Shown here piece by piece: positions 53,032-64,000 of a stretch of DNA of 64,000 bases (within the stretch, counting starts at the first letter, position 1; every line of letters starts with the position of its first letter). Made by a program: the position numbers and the translations under genes. Source of the DNA: Lunularia cruciata (lineage: Eukaryota; Streptophyta; Marchantiopsida; Lunulariales; Lunulariaceae); assembly GCA_948567375.1 (NCBI GenBank), contig OX419758.1, positions 37,267,001 through 37,331,000 on the forward strand, written 5' to 3'. The notes beneath the pieces were generated by a model that was not told the origin of the DNA, searched no databases, and saw only the letters and a list, made by a program, of their open reading frames with translations.

Positions 53032-53977
53032 AACCCCAGAGTCCAAATCGACATGAAACTCTACTACCTTCTTCGCAGTGGTGGCAAACTGGGGAACGTA
53101 GTCTATTGGGTTGTGGATTCTTTATTGAATCATACTTTTCTTCAGCGGGGAAAGCTCTAGAACGAAACTTCCTCAATCCTAGTAGGAGAGGTACCTTGCC
53201 TGTTCAACTACGTTCCAAGTCTCAAGAGAATGGAATCATATACCCGCAGTCGGCTGAGGTTGTTGCGTGTACACAAGTCCACACGACATATAGAGGTCTT
53301 ATCCACTAGTTGTCGACTGACATTTGGGTTCTGTTGGGCAACTGTATTGTGTAATATGCGAGTCCGCGAAGCTCACCATGAGCTGTACTAGTATTATCAG
53401 CTAGCAGATTACTTGTCCCACCATCAACCTTCACATATTCTGTGAAGAATGGTAGATTTTGGACAACCACCAGACGGTGCAGATACTTTGGTGGTTACGA
53501 AAATTGGTTTCAGTGATCCAAAGCTGTATCAAAGTAGGAGACCTTCTATAAATGTAGCAAACGATGAAAGTTGTAATGCCCAAATGGCAAGTTAAATTGG
53601 TGTTCAACATCCTGCTTTGTTTCCGTATTAATTTGGGTATGCTTGCCTCCGGAATATACTCGAGGGGTTCAAGGAATTTGTTCTCGAGTTTGGGACACCG
53701 AAGACAGCACAAGAACAAAACGTTTGGCAGATTATGTTTTATATGGAAATCAACCGCCTGCAAAAGATAGTCGGCAATTGAGAACGCGTCAAAGAATGAT
53801 ACAACATGACTTCAAAAGAAGTTAAGCACACCCATAAGGTTTAGTCGAGACATGACTAGGTCTCATTGCCGTCATTACTGTCAAATGCTAAAGAAGAGAG
53901 TTCCGGAGATCACTTTACATGGAATGATGATTGTGAAGACGCCCTCCTGATGAGAAGATTCTGTTGACCTACAATAT
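53032..53977. other. Convergent 3' UTR region between glucanase and TRAX
   Basis: About 950 bp separate the two convergent stop codons. No further gene is recognised. It must contain both 3' UTRs and poly(A) sites. Confidence 0.5.
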
Positions 53978-56694
53978 TTACCCATCATCTGTACCATACG
54001 TCTGCGAGTGCTCGATCGCAGCAGCAAGCATTTCCGGTGGATACTCCGATCCTCTCACGTGTACATTGTAACAAGCTGATACATAAAACAAAGCAACTTG
54101 AAATCATTAATCACATAACCACATAAATCAAATAGTGGCTATAGTCAACACATGGCCAAGTGGTCAATTTTCTGCGGCAAACTAACTTCCATGGAAACTT
54201 TTCAACGTTTACTCTACTTGCCACTTTTGCGAATAACAGGCGGATTTTATTTACATTTCTTATTTTATTTTGGACCAGCAATCAAAAAGCTGTAGTAGAA
54301 GAAGTTACCTGTTTCAACTTTGATAAGACTTTGGAGCATTGTGTCTGTTTTAGTCTTTGAATCACGGAGATTCTCTTGAAGGGCGGGAAGCATACTAAAT
54401 CCTTCATACAAGCCACGAATCATACTGCACACCGAGATGGCAGCTTGTCGCTGTCCAGCAGCAATGCTACTCACGGCAAGTCGCATGAGCTCACCAGTTA
54501 AGTCTCCCACCTAAAAACAAGTGTCCAACATGATCATCGAGTCTGAGTTTGTAAAATGGACTTATCAGCTATCAAGACCAGGAAAATGATAATCGGGAGC
54601 AAATCTAGAACTTGAATGGTGGTACCAAATGAAAAGCGCCTAGTTAATGAATCATTTGTTTATCCCATGAGGTGAGCTTCAAGCTACCGACAGCCAATGC
54701 ACCTACCTGTCTAAGTACAGTTACGGGAACCCACAAACTTGCACCCAATTTTATCTGCTGCGCTATGTGTAACGAGATAAGGTGTTTCAGATTCTTCCCT
54801 TACCCCGAGAATGTAGTCAGGGATGCTGACTTCAAATGGTTCGTTTGCAGCATCTTTTATCTCAGCAAAGCTCTGGTTCAGCTGTTCTAGAGTTAGCAGT
54901 TGACCAGTTTTGGCATACTCGACGGTAGTCGCTGCTTCCACGAACTCTTGCAACTGTTTCAGCAGTAAATGCAGTGAGACGTGATGCTTCTTCTCTCGGG
55001 TACTTATCATATTTGCCCAATCATTGGGTAGCTTCAGCTAGATAGCTTTCTTCTTTTGTTTTCAGTCGTTCTTTCATGCTTCTAACTTATTGAGGTCAGC
55101 AAAGTTCAACATAGTTCATCTAGTTATCATTGTGCATAAATATCGTGACACTAGGAGGATGCAATTAAACCCCACCCCTGGCGAGTATGCTCTTCTAAAC
55201 TTCCAGTAGTCATTTCCCTGCAGCTCTCTTGCAAGACGCTTCACTTGATTGGTTCGAACTGCACACAGGTCTCTCTCAGCCTGCTCCAACATTGCGACCT
55301 TATTCTTTCCTGTAACCCTATCCAGGACAAACGAGAAGATGGAGAGGTACACCAGAATACAATTACAAAAGGACAATTCTTGGCGACTTTAAAGCAATTA
55401 CGTTTTGAAAGGAACAACGATACCCACGGATCGTCCGACCTTTTGTTACTTCAGACTACAAGCAGCCACAGAATAACGCAACTCGATGGGGTCACAGATT
55501 GCAGAGCTGTCAAAGCTCGCCCGCACCAGGGACCAGCAACTGGATAAGTAAACAGAAGTCATCGCAGAGGAGATAGAGAAGAATATGAAGAGGACCAATG
55601 GCTCCTGAAGTAAGTCCAGATTTAGAGAGCCAAGGATCCGAAGTAAACAGAATCCACCATGAACCCACCAGGTCATGCACAAGCTTCAAGATGGACTATG
55701 GGACTAATATCGCAAAGAGAACTCATTTGGTCACCTCCACTTGTCCTCGCCACCATGTAAACACATATAGATATACGTTTATGTAGAAGTAACCGAAATT
55801 CCGAATTAGAATTTTGAACCTTGACAAGGCAACAAGATCAAGGATGTAGAGGTGCCCTTAGGTGTACAATCTAGAAGTTAACACAAATACACCATAGACA
55901 CACAAGCCAGTTCATAGTCTACACTATAACCTGATTAATTTACAAACGGATGCAGACAAAATTTACCTGTGGACAGCAAAGATCACCTTCTTGCTGTGTA
56001 TTGTAACGTCACGGCTGGCCTTGACAAGCCTCTCCCGCTTTTCATTCTGCAGAAAGAAGTTCGCACGTTCATTCTTCGCAAATGTTATGCCAATGCAATT
56101 GTTAAACACACCTCAGGGGTCGACGATGGATGATGTGCTGAAAGAGTGGGACACAGGAAATGTTCAAATTCCACCTTCGATTCGGATGACAGACGAAGGT
56201 GGCTTCTATAATCGGACCTCTCAGACTTCTATCATGCGATGTAGCTAACTCACGCCAAAGGAAAGACCTCAACCAAAGATGCAGAAATTCCGTCAGCGCA
56301 CCATCTCCGCAACAATGTAGCCAGTTGAATTACGAGAAACCTGCGACTTACCATGCGATCCAGTGAGCGGCCAATCTGCTGAAACTCCAGCTGTAAAGGG
56401 CTCTCTTCGACCATAATCCTCGGTTTCTTCCCTGAATGGCCAATAATTATCAGCACACACCACTCTAATTCGCCCCCCAGTCGGATACACCACCACATTC
56501 TTCAGTGCAAATCCATATCTATTTGGTTATCGAAAATCCACAGATTACATGAGCCATCAAACCTCTCCGCGTGAAAATTTTCATTCAGGTTCATCACGAG
56601 GGTTAAGCAAATGAGCAGCAAAGGAACAACTACAACACCTGACACACTTTCAGCACTTACCGGAGACTTGTTCACCGAGTTCCACCGGTGCCAT
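53978..56694 (-). CDS. TSNAX: Translin-associated factor X (TRAX)
   Basis: Seven exons on the - strand, all GT-AG: 56661-56694, 56352-56431, 55967-56046, 55176-55317, 54804-54953, 54309-54510, 53978-54075. They join to 786 nt, 261 aa. TRAX pairs with translin in C3PO, an RNase that degrades small-RNA passenger strands and tRNA fragments. Diagnostic stretches: ERLVKASRDVTIHSKKVIF (exon 3), ARELQGNDYWKFRRAYSPG (exon 4), LQEFVEAAT (exon 5), GDLTGELMR (exon 6) and YNVHVRGSEYPPEML (exon 7). The acidic residues I recall as the catalytic set of TRAX, two Glu in QE-x2-E and the Asp of GDLTGE, are all present (E115, E118, D165). The start at 56694 gives a short acidic N-terminus. No lesion seen. No translin gene is in the window. 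Confidence 0.94.
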
Positions 56695-59482
56695 AATTAC
56701 TACTGTACTGTTCCTCTACTCCACCACCTCCTCACTACCGTAAGCGTCTAGTTTACACACTCACGCTATTGCAAGTGCACTCGAATTTGAAACATCATTG
56801 CTACTCTAGAGACCTTCTCAAACGCGGTCTTCTGAAGAGAATCGTTCCGTTCAAACGCGACGGGAGGATTTGACAACGTTCTGTTCTCCAAACAACAATA
56901 AGAGAGGTAACACAGTGTAACCTCTTCTATTCCATTGGTCGATTCTTTTTCTCGGAAAGGCAAGGACAGCGAGTTTGGTTAGACTTTTCTCTGTATCAAC
57001 GTCGACTTTCTCACACAAGGACGCAAATTTCTGATTGGAAGAGAATACTATATGCATGGAACATGGAAATGCAACTATTATAAGTCGAAGCGGTTTAAGA
57101 TTCGATGAGTGAGAGAGATCAATCAATCAATCAGAGGACCAGGACTTAATCCAGTCATGATAGTAAGATGATGTACATTTAATTGGGTTAAGAAGTCTCT
57201 TTTCATCTTCTAAGTGCAAGCATTTGTACATTATTATGATGAAAAATGTATATAAGGTGAAATTTCATTCGAAAAGTACCGTGAGAGTTTCAAGAGGATT
57301 AATTAGATTAATTTATCTTGATTGATTTGGATATATCGTAAATAAAATCTATTACGAGATGAGTATCCCCCGCTCGGAAGCATGGAATAGAATAGTGATT
57401 TTTCGGAAGATGCCCTTCTATAAATCTTAGATAATCCCAAATTCAAAATGTAAGAAGATTAAGGTTAAATGATTATACACTGCACTGGAAAATTTTATAG
57501 TCTGAATAATCTTATATAGAAAGCCGTAATCCTAGAGAGAAATCTAGTCTAGAGGAGGTATTGATTAATCTAGAGATTTTGCTTCCCCATTGTCTTATGA
57601 CTATTTTGATCTTGCTCCAAATTTTTGCGAGGACTCTACTAATTTCTTCAAATGTAAGTAAAGAATATTACCTACTAAACTTTGGAACTCTAATTCAAGC
57701 CCCATAGCTTATATGCAACTCGCCATGGTTAGATAAGATTCCTTTTAATTCTAAGATCAATGTTAGAAGCTTCTGTCATAAGTTTTTACTCTTTGAAAGC
57801 TATTCATAGCCTTTATAATCATTTGCTTTTTGCCATATAATTATGTAATTGCCTTTATAATCATTTCTTATTTGGCTATTTTATCATGTAATAGCAGTTG
57901 GAGCTTTACATGATCAATTTACATATTCTTGTTGCATAGGCACTAAATAAAGTACTAAATGTATCGGCACTCCATGAAAACTCAATGATTGACTTCTTCC
58001 CTAAAGCTAACTTTCAACGGAATCTTATGATTTACTGATTTAGTTGTGATCCATATTTTGTGATTGTTAGAGCAAACAACTTAAATTTATGCTTGTGTAT
58101 TTCGTTCGACGCTCACTATCTTCGAGTATTATTTGAGTGTCGAGGGCTTGTAAATATGTCCATATGTTCATCTTGATATGTCTAATAACCCCTTGAAAAA
58201 AGAGCTTTTCACCAAGCCTATAATTGCTCCAAATGCTCTTATATTTTGGATACTAAAACAACAACAAAATTTGGTACTAATTATCACTCAACCATTGAAT
58301 TCTTTCTAGCACAAACTCTTTTTTCTAATGTAAACTCTAACTCGTATACTTGTGGTAGGAGTTATGATATTTGGTGCTTTTGGAGCAAACAACTAACATT
58401 ATTTGTTTAGGTTTTCTGTTTATATGTTAAGTACTAGTGGAAGTGTCCAAGCCTATGAGTTTAACTTCACATTGCATCTTTGAAAGCTAGTTACCTCTCA
58501 ATCAATCCCATGATCATTCAAAATGCTTATGGATTGTACCTAAATATCACAAATATATTACCATTCAATTATCACTTAACTATGGGTTATATATAGCTTA
58601 GTACAAACTCTCAACTATATCGCATTTCCAAAATTTGGAGTTATTATTTGTGTTTTTTATAGCTTGTAACTAAATTTCTAATTTTTTCTATTACTTTTAG
58701 ATGCTCATAGTTTTATTCTCATTAGCTTGTCATTTACTTTTACATTACTTTTGATTTCCTACAATTACCTCAAATTGTTTTATATATTGTAGTATTCAGT
58801 TATAACTCAACCATTAGTTTGTTACTCATACATACTTTCAATCACATCTCACAACTTTCAATCATGTCTCATATTTTGCTTGTGATCTATTTTGATGTTT
58901 ATTGGAATCACCAATTAAAATTTAGTTTGGGTTTCTTCTATGGTTTTATAAGGTATTATTAAGGTATAAAGTGTTTATGGGTTTGCTTTTACATTGTTCT
59001 TCATTTCTCTTAAAAAACTCTAGAAATTTAGTGCATAGATATGTTAACATTAAAGTGTGACTCCTTGTTGGATTATATATACTACTAGTTCTCAATCATG
59101 TCTTACTTGTAAATTATTTTGTTGCTTACTAAAACCAGGAATTAAAATTCCTTTTAAAGTTTTTTTAGATCTTAATTCTTTATTATTTTGTTAAAAATAT
59201 TAAAAAAAGGTTCTATTGATCTTAATTCTGGTATAGTACTTTGCATTAAAGTTATGATCATTTTAGATGAGTTCATAGTTTGTGCACTACATTAAACATC
59301 ACAAATATATTTGCCTATCCTTTTTAATCAAACATTTGCTTGTCTTCGTATAAATTTGTAATCATATTTCAAGGTGTATTTGTGATCCATATTGGTGTTT
59401 ATTAAGAAGAAATTTTTTTATAATCTTTAGGTATATTTGATACTCATCGTCTTACAATCCAGTTTGAAAAAGGAAGGGACTT
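56695..59482. other. TRAX upstream region, then AT-rich intergenic tract
   Basis: The first 300-400 bp should hold the TRAX promoter. From about 57130 the sequence becomes AT-rich and no gene is recognised. It ends with a purine-rich stretch GAAAAAGGAAGGGAC just before the LTR at 59483. Confidence 0.45.
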
Positions 59483-59930
59483 TGTCATGCCATTTGTAGT
59501 GTTGCATCTAGATTGCTCAAACACTAGAGTTCCAATGATAGTAGTTAGAGGTATTTTGGCAGTTACTCATAGACTACTTTTAGGCGGTCAGATTTTGTGT
59601 TTAGTGTATTGACTTCATGGTGGGGTCCACTGTCACTTGCACCATCCGCACCATCGGGTGTGCCATAAGCGAGACCATTGGGATGAGACTTAGATCGAAA
59701 TCAGGAGTATACCCTGGAAGTGCAGCTCCAAAGAGCTCACTTCTCTGATGTTGAGCTTTCGAGTTCCTGGCTAGAGTGGACAGAAAGCCGGTGAGCGTCA
59801 CTTGGATTCTCTTAGCTAGAGTGGGTGTGACTTGATTGTAATCAATGCCCTGTTGTTGGTAGGTTGTTGAGGATCAGATCAAGTATTGATCTGAGTTCAC
59901 TTGATTCAAGTTGTAAATGATTTGATTACA
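59483..59930 (+). repeat. 5' LTR of the second methyltransferase-family element
   Basis: 448 bp from TGTCATGCC to GATTACA. It matches 33171-33636 in reverse. Like that copy it starts exactly at TGTCATGCC and lacks the 105 bp block seen around the 3' LTR of the first element. Confidence 0.9.
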
Positions 59931-60832
59931 TTAGAGAAGTGAGTCAGGGGAAATTGGGTGCAAAAACTATGAGTGTTGGTAGTATCTCTAAACTCGGTGG
60001 ATTGTGGTGTCTCGATTGAGTAGTTCAAATTTCCCTAAGAGATTGTGTGTGCAAAAGCATTGGCAAAATTTGGAGCCAAGGAGAAGCAATTTTCAAGTGG
60101 TAGTTGTGATTTTGAGCTCAGATTCAATTTGTTGCATGTTGAGCTTAGAAACTAAAATTGAAGGTGGAGTTGGGAGCACATCCATACAAATTATAGATTG
60201 GACAAAACCCATTTTTCCAATTTGGCTCGAGTGAAGAGGTAGCGGAGGATTTGACGGTCAACCATTTTTAGGGATTTATGGTAGATTTTACATCATATTT
60301 TGTGAAGGATTTAAGTCAGATTTTGGCGAGAAGAACTTTGATCCGATCATTAGTGATCCTTGTAGCTCAGGAAGTAGATAGGTACTCCAATTATATCAAA
60401 TGCCAAATGGTGGTAGAGTTAGTCCCATGTTGATTTATGAGATGGAGGTTTTTGTTTAGCATTCTTGTGATTGGACCCCCTCCATTCTTTACTTCATGTT
60501 TGTGCACCGTGTTTGTATGAGGTGCCCTAAATTTTGAGCTTTGGTGCTCTGTTGTGCTCTCGGTAGTGAGGCTAGAGTGATGACCAATCAAACTTTGTTT
60601 CTCTTCGGTGAGGTAGGAAGTGATGACATGTAGATTGTGAGAATGCGTGTGGTGATGGTAGGTCACAGGTCACCCTTGCCCCTAGTGTAATTGTCTCAAT
60701 TAGAGTTACATTAGTGCATAATGTTCCGTTAGTTTTGGCACTTGGTGGTGCTTGGTTGGTGTTGGCACTTGCGGTTTGTGGTTGCATTTGGTGGTTCCAA
60801 TTTGCGGTTGCAATCGCAATTACTTTGTCACA

Positions 60833-63230
60833 ATGGAGCTCTTTGGAGATTCCAAAGGAGTTAGCCTTGCAATACATAGTGGGTTTACTCGGAGTGGCAC
60901 TTGATATCAGTGTGTATCTTAGGTCTTAGTGAGGGAGGAGATTGACTTTGAGTTGGAGTTTGACACAAGAGCTGATTCAGTTGAGAGTGCACTTGGCGTG
61001 TCTGCACCGTTGTTGTGGGACATGGACAAGATTTATGGGGCCTCTAAAGGCTCTAGGCGTTACTCTTGTATAGTGGGTATCATTGAGTTGGATGACTTCA
61101 TCCAAGAGTTTGATAGTTGGTGTGATTTGTAGTAGATGCAGAACCCAACTTTGTTTACGCTCTTCATGGCATAGAAGGGGTTGTTTCAGCACTTGGAGGG
61201 TCCATTGATGGATGACTACCATGAGTTCAGGAGAGCTCATTTGGAAGAGATTGAGTTATGGAGATAGTACTGGTCTGCAAACTATGTCTCTATCACTTCA
61301 AGCTCGGTTGCCAAGAGTAGATCTGTTGTACCAATGAGTTCTAGCTCAAGTAGTGTTGGTGGAGCTAGTGGAGGTGCACTAGATGGAGATAATGTTACCA
61401 CAAGTGGAGGTACCGCTGCAAGAGGTGGTGTGGTACCAAGGTTTAACCCCATGGTGGAGTTCTTACAATGTTTGAGGCAGAACTACCAAGGAGTGCAGAC
61501 TGACAAGTTGAGGAGTTTGCAAGAGTTCCAATGGAAGGCTGGAGAGAGCCTACGCAAGGTATACACTCATATGAGGTGGCTCATTAGTTTCACTCAAGGA
61601 GTTACTGAGGCCCAGGTAGTCCAGTTTTGGTATGGGATACTGGATAGAGAGTTGCAACATAGAGTTTGTGATGTTATGTTGTTACAGGCTACTTTGCCTA
61701 CTTTGGTAGTGGTCTTTGGTTTGGCTGAGCGTATTGAGCTCAACATGGTGGAGGAGAGGGTGGTGACATCTGGATTTGGTAGGGAGACCTCATCCACAGT
61801 TGACTTCTTCTAGAGTGCAATAGAGTGCACCACGCCTAGTTGGTTTTTGAGGACAAGGTGGATAGCACAGATCCTATGGAGCGAGTGGAGGGCCTATTGT
61901 AGTTAGACCCTTACCTTCATTTTTGGGTCAACAACAACCAATGAGTGGTAGTGTTGCTTGTTGGACTTATGGTGGACCTCACCATAGGAGAGAGTGTTCT
62001 CAAGGCAACGGACTTGATACCTCTGGTGCATCATAGCCAGCATAGAGGCAATGTGAGCATTGCCATAGACTTTGTCACAATAGTGACTGATGCTTTGACC
62101 TACACACGGAGTTACAGAGTGGTAGGGCTGCTATGGTAGGTAGTAGAGGAGCTCTACTTCATGGAGGATGAGGTGGTGGTGGAGGATCTACACCTAGTAG
62201 AGGTGCAGCACCTGCCCTTACTTTTGATACAACTATGGCTACTCGGATTGAGTAGTTGGAGTAGAGATTGGCTAGTATGGTCAAAGGAGATCAGATATGG
62301 GTGTTGAGGCTTCCACCTCATATGTTGGTGATAGAGATGCTTTGGACTTTATGTGCAGAGCAGCACAGGTGCATGCATCTGCAATAGTGACTATGAGTGC
62401 AATACATGGTCTAGAGCCTAGAGGAGCACTAGTGGAGTTGGACCCACAAAGAGGAGAGGTTGGGAGATAGGTCAGACTTCCCTAGTCTTTCACACTATCA
62501 AAGGCATTGCAAACAATATCCATGGCTCCTAGACGTCCCAGTGCAGGTGTGGTAGGTGGTGATGGAGTGCATAATAGACTACTTTGTAATACCAAGGGTT
62601 AGCCATATGATCTAGATGGGAAATTTGGTTTGGTAACATCTAGAATGATGTTATACATGATGGTCAAAATAGATCAGAAAGAGGTATCACCAAAAGGGGA
62701 CTTCTACTAATAGAGTAGAACCGAAATATGCCTGAAATCTTTGAAGGCAATTTTGGAGGCCTAAACGGATGAATTAGGCCTCAAAAATGTGTATATTCCC
62801 CTCCCCCAAAGGAAAGCTTGGCCTTCCCTCCCCCTTGCTTTGTCTTGTCGAGAGCCTTCCAATGGTACCTTACTTACGCGATTATGAGATTCCTACTGGA
62901 AGATTCTCTAAAAGATTCCCTCTGGTCAAAGCTTGTTTGACCAACCAGATAGGACCTAGACCAGACAGGTCACCCATCCAAGTAGGTAATCCAAGGGTGG
63001 AGCTTGTTGACATGTCACCTATCTATGTCCCTAATCCTATGGTGGAGCTTCCTTGGAGGAGATCCTCTTTGTCTATATAATAAAGAGAAGGTGCTCCCTT
63101 GGGGCATCAAATGTTTGAGTGTGCAATTTGTGTTTTCTCTCTTCTCTTGTCCTTGGAGGATTACATACTTACTAGTTAGCCACCTGATACTACACATACT
63201 GAGTATAGCACGATGTTGGGGGCGGCTCAG
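60833..63230 (+). pseudogene. gag: gag of the second element, with stops and an inserted LTR
   Basis: Starts MELFGDSKGVSLA at 60833. The gag core NYQGVQTDKLRSLQEFQWKA lies near 61470-61530. Stops occur in the first 100 codons, near 61133 and near 61811. A family B solo LTR at 62585-63165 splits the last part. After it gag joins pol directly in one frame, because the G run at the boundary has five G instead of six. Confidence 0.8.
62585..63165 (+). mobile_element. Solo LTR of family B inserted in gag
   Basis: 581 bp from TGTAATACC to GGATTACA with a perfect 5 bp target duplication TACTT (62580-62584 and 63166-63170). A TATA box TATATAATAAAG lies at 63074-63085. Removing it restores the gag reading seen in the first element (DGVH...LTSQPP). 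Confidence 0.95.
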
Positions 63231-64000
63231 CTGATTATGCCGTGCGCTTTGTTTTCAGCCAGTGACATGTCTACATTGGGAGTTGACCCAACTCCAATGT
63301 TCCGGTTGGCTGCCATGCTTTGTAAGAGTAAGGATAATACGGTTCCTACTACTAGAGTAGAGGTGGTTGATAATGGAACTGACTTGGTTGCGGAGCATGG
63401 GATCTGTTCAACAACCAATGGTTTATAGCACACAATAGCGGTTAGATTGGATGAGTTGCCAACTCGACCAACCTTTGAGAGAGCGTGGTTCACACTAGGT
63501 GTTGTCCTATTGGATAACCAAAGGGGGATTTTCTGCTTGGTTGGACCTTCAAGGAAGGTTTATACAACATAGAGAGTCTTGTTAGACTCTAGTGCGTAGC
63601 CCCTTATGTTGGGGAATGCTGCAGTAGTCGGTTTGGAGTTACGGAAGACCAATGTAGAGAGGTGTCCATTTCACATCTAGACATCTCTAGGTGGTGGTTC
63701 AACATCACACATGGGGAGTTTGTTGTCCAGGTTCAGCCTGGTCATCCAATTGATAACTCAATGGTGAGAGCTCAGGCTATTGCAACAATAGCTAAGTCAT
63801 ACAATGTGCTAGTTGAGGAAGGAGTGTTGTATCCCATGGGTTTCAATATTGACTATTGGGAGGAGGCAACCTCCTATAGACTAGGTTGGCAGTCTGGTGA
63901 AGGATGAGTATGTCACCAACCAATATGCTTTAGTAGTAGCAGTCTTGGCTCACTACAGTCTGGGACCATGTCAACATCAATTTCAACTTTTAGTGGTGCA
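63231..64000 (+). pseudogene. pol: pol start and altered protease of the second element
   Basis: Reads CALFSASDMSTLGVDPTP, then a stop near 63427, and VLLDSSA near 63575, where a working retropepsin needs DSGA or DTGA. The region ends at the window edge just before the expected methyltransferase domain. Confidence 0.8.

Larger units (their letters stand above)
59483..64000 (+). mobile_element. Second gypsy element of the methyltransferase family, cut by window end
   Basis: Starts with a 5' LTR and continues through leader, gag and protease in the order of the element at 23886-33636, at clearly related sequence throughout. The last bases encode GTMSTSISTFSGA, matching GTMAASVLAFSGA, which lies about 100 codons before the methyltransferase motif I in the first copy. 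It contains stops in gag and a solo LTR insertion, so it is also defective. Confidence 0.92.

Noticed and set aside
54160-54360. Open frame on the + strand over the TRAX exons
   Set aside because: Antisense shadow of TRAX exon 6 and the neighbouring intron.

Overview
The window looks like nuclear DNA of a green land plant. It holds MSH7, a MutS homologue confined to the green lineage, a secreted GH17 beta-1,3-glucanase with an X8 module, GT-AG introns of about 50 to 900 bp, and Ty3/gypsy and Ty1/copia debris. Compact genes beside a large AT-rich repeat block suggest a bryophyte, perhaps a moss; that placement is inference.

Layout. 1-13 kb is a gene cluster on the + strand: the possible tail of an unidentified gene, then CNOT9/CAF40 (9 exons, 295 aa) and MSH7 (16 exons, 1066 aa). 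The end of MSH7 and its 3' UTR are tandemly duplicated. 13.2-18.7 kb has a small unidentified exon cluster with an in-frame tandem repeat and otherwise nothing recognisable. 19.3 kb carries a piece of a group II intron maturase reverse transcriptase. 19.7-49 kb is AT-rich nested retrotransposon territory. 50.6-56.7 kb is a second gene island with two convergent genes: a GH17-X8 glucanase (+, 3 exons, 463 aa) and translin-associated factor X, TRAX (-, 7 exons, 261 aa). 56.7-59.5 kb is AT-rich and featureless, and 59.5-64 kb is the 5' part of a second retrotransposon.

The outstanding object is a Ty3/gypsy element at 23886-33636 on the - strand. Its pol reads protease, a complete C5-cytosine DNA methyltransferase domain (motifs I to X in the usual order), reverse transcriptase, RNase H, integrase, then a C-terminal PHD finger. 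It therefore carries its own DNA-methylation writer and a putative chromatin reader. It sits in the RT gene of an older gypsy element with a clean 4-5 bp target-site duplication. It is broken mainly by in-frame stops, several of which look like C-to-T changes. A relative of the same family starts at 59483 on the + strand and runs off the window just before its methyltransferase region should begin.

A third LTR family is present only as solo LTRs: one inside the gag of the second methyltransferase-type element, one carrying an internal duplication, and a pair in which one LTR has inserted in reverse at the TATA box of another.

All exon joins were made by hand from splice-site and reading-frame agreement. 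No database search was run.
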